Source of the DNA: a virus | DNA length: 23,273 nucleotides | Reading direction: 5' to 3' (one strand) | IMG/VR virus record: IMGVR_UViG_3300009159_000334 | Location: 1 to 23,273 of that record | Shown: one piece after another, positions 22,876 through 23,273 of the stretch | Layout of the letters: every line of letters begins with the position of its first letter | Numbering within the stretch: position 1 is the first letter of the stretch | The notes under the pieces: model-generated | Seen by the model: only the letters and a program-made list of their open reading frames with translations | The model's database searches: none | Told to the model about the DNA's origin: nothing | Made by a program: the position numbers and the translations under genes

Positions 22876-22947
22876 ATGTGGACAACTCCAGCAGCTACTG
22901 AAATGCGTTTTGGCTTTGAAGTAACTATGTACGTAATGAACAAGTAA
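22876..22947 (+). CDS. pqqA: PqqA, precursor peptide for the cofactor PQQ
   Basis: A 23-residue peptide starts MWTTPAATEMRFGFEVTMYV and ends MNK. It has the same length and alignment as Klebsiella PqqA, with Trp2, Pro5, Gly13 and the core E15-V-T-M-Y19. PqqE, with PqqD, joins Glu15 and Tyr19 by a carbon-carbon bond. The pair is then excised and converted to PQQ by the other Pqq enzymes. One peptide is consumed per PQQ. The gene has its own -10 element, an AAGGA site seven bases upstream and a terminator directly downstream, and lies on the + strand amid leftward phage genes. No pqqB-E is visible. It is most likely an auxiliary metabolic gene that supports the host's PQQ-dependent dehydrogenases, such as methanol dehydrogenase, during infection. 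Confidence 0.9.
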   Translation: MWTTPAATEMRFGFEVTMYVMNK

Positions 22948-22954
22948 CTCCAAT

Positions 22955-22983
22955 TGGGGATGTCCTAAAATGGGACATCCTCA
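22955..22983 (+). terminator. Intrinsic terminator after pqqA
   Basis: TGGGGATGTCC-type left arm (22955-22965) pairs with GGACATCCTCA (22973-22983) through 11 pairs, one of them G-U, around a seven-base loop. ATTGTTTT follows on the + strand. It begins eight bases after the pqqA stop and has no T-tract in the other direction. The leftward gene's stop codon (22965-22967) lies at its loop edge. Confidence 0.8.
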
Positions 22984-23186
22984 TTGTTTTCTACAGACTT
23001 TGCAGCCTCTTTCATTTGCACAGATCCGCTAATAAATTTACCACTAGCACCTTCACGAATCCAGCCACTAATTCTAAATTCAATTCCATCTACATTAGCG
23101 TTGCCTGTGTAGTCTGGACGTTTAGGATTGTCACCTTTATCGTTCTTAAACAATACAAAAGTATTGGTATTATCATAATCCGCCAT
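22965..23186 (-). CDS. Small protein with SSB-like acidic tail
   Basis: The 73-residue protein starts MADYDNTNTFVLFKNDKGDN, continues with a beta-rich part (VDGIEFRISGWIREGASGKF) and ends ENNEDVPF. It resembles small DUF736-type proteins of phages that look like an OB fold. The acidic C-terminus ending in PF copies the tip that bacterial single-stranded DNA binding protein uses to recruit partners. It may bind single-stranded DNA near the replication genes, which probably lie to the right. AAGGAG precedes the ATG at 23186. Function is inferred. Confidence 0.65.
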   Translation of the reverse strand: MADYDNTNTFVLFKNDKGDNPKRPDYTGNANVDGIEFRISGWIREGASGKFISGSVQMKEAAKSVENNEDVPF

Positions 23187-23189
23187 ACA

Positions 23190-23273
23190 TTACTCCTTAA
23201 TAAAAATTGGCTTACGTTTCCATCTTACTGGTTCAACGTCATCATCAAGAGATTTTAAAAACTCTAATGCTAA
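23190..23273 (-). CDS. C-terminal end of an unrecognised leftward gene (start outside window)
   Basis: An open frame enters from the right edge and stops at TAA (23190-23192 on the minus strand), giving 27 residues that end in KRKPIFIKE. The AAGGAG of the next gene overlaps its last codons. The visible part is too short to identify; it shows an acidic patch (SLDDDVEP) followed by a basic one (VRWKRKP). Confidence 0.6.
   Translation of the reverse strand, partial: LALEFLKSLDDDVEPVRWKRKPIFIKE

Noticed and set aside
22752-22943. 63-codon minus-strand frame covering pqqA
   Set aside because: It runs antisense through pqqA and its leader, overlaps the start of the 22543-22782 gene in another frame, has no ribosome site, and its product shows no coherent family. 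The + strand peptide has a clear identity.
1-23273. CRISPR array, tRNA, integrase or attachment site
   Set aside because: No regularly spaced direct repeats, no tRNA cloverleaf, and no recombinase motifs were found on reading both strands; fibre repeats are coding.

Overview
The window is about half of a tailed bacteriophage genome. It is AT-rich, tightly packed, and lacks ribosomal, tRNA, CRISPR, insertion-sequence and integrase signals. The gene content and order (adaptor, fibres, P22 gp10-like nozzle, GNAT-like proteins resembling T7 gp13, Gly-rich ejection proteins, lysis genes) suggest a short-tailed podovirus of the kind known from small aquatic bacteria. Terminase, portal, capsid and DNA polymerase are not here and presumably lie outside both ends. 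No stretch over 300 bases lacks a gene.

Region 1 (2-9182, + strand) holds virion genes: the end of an unrecognised gene, a head-tail adaptor, a Gp80-like tail protein, several fibre genes (two sharing a 97-residue C-terminal domain, one with LamG and SPRY-like lectin domains), a tail assembly chaperone, a P22 gp10-like nozzle carrying two extra beta modules, and a small conserved virion protein. Region 2 (9182-15413, +) holds two small GNAT-like proteins resembling T7 gp13 and a series of Gly/Ala-rich internal or ejection proteins. Region 3 (15428-17281, +) is the lysis region: an XhlA-like coiled-coil membrane protein, a SprT-like HExxH protein, an unknown protein, a three-helix holin and a DUF5675 probable endolysin. 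Region 4 (17316-19933, +) has a DnaQ/RNase H-like exonuclease with a zinc ribbon, a 57-residue acidic protein and a large protein with a possible DNA-glycosylase-like domain. A near-perfect bidirectional terminator at 19934-19959 closes the rightward genes.

Region 5 (19945-23273, - strand) is a convergent cluster of small early or accessory genes. They include a DUF3310 protein, a short HTH-like protein, a SleB-like cell-wall hydrolase, an SSB-tail-like protein and several small membrane or secreted proteins. A consensus sigma70 promoter lies at 21125-21152.

The standout is a 23-codon + strand gene at 22876-22947, set inside this minus-strand cluster, with its own -10 element, ribosome binding site and terminator. 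It encodes a PqqA peptide, the precursor of the cofactor pyrroloquinoline quinone (PQQ), with the Glu15-Val-Thr-Met-Tyr19 motif that PqqE crosslinks. No other pqq gene is visible, so the phage would supply only the consumed substrate and rely on host PqqB-E. This points to a host that makes PQQ and depends on it, most plausibly a methylotroph using PQQ methanol dehydrogenase, such as an aquatic Methylophilaceae. The host assignment is inference.

Translation is tightly coupled. Nine junctions use the TAATG overlap (253, 2871, 4238, 7048, 8862, 9182 on +; 22543, 22163, 20431 on -) and three use ATGA (15634, 16892 on +; 21933 on -).
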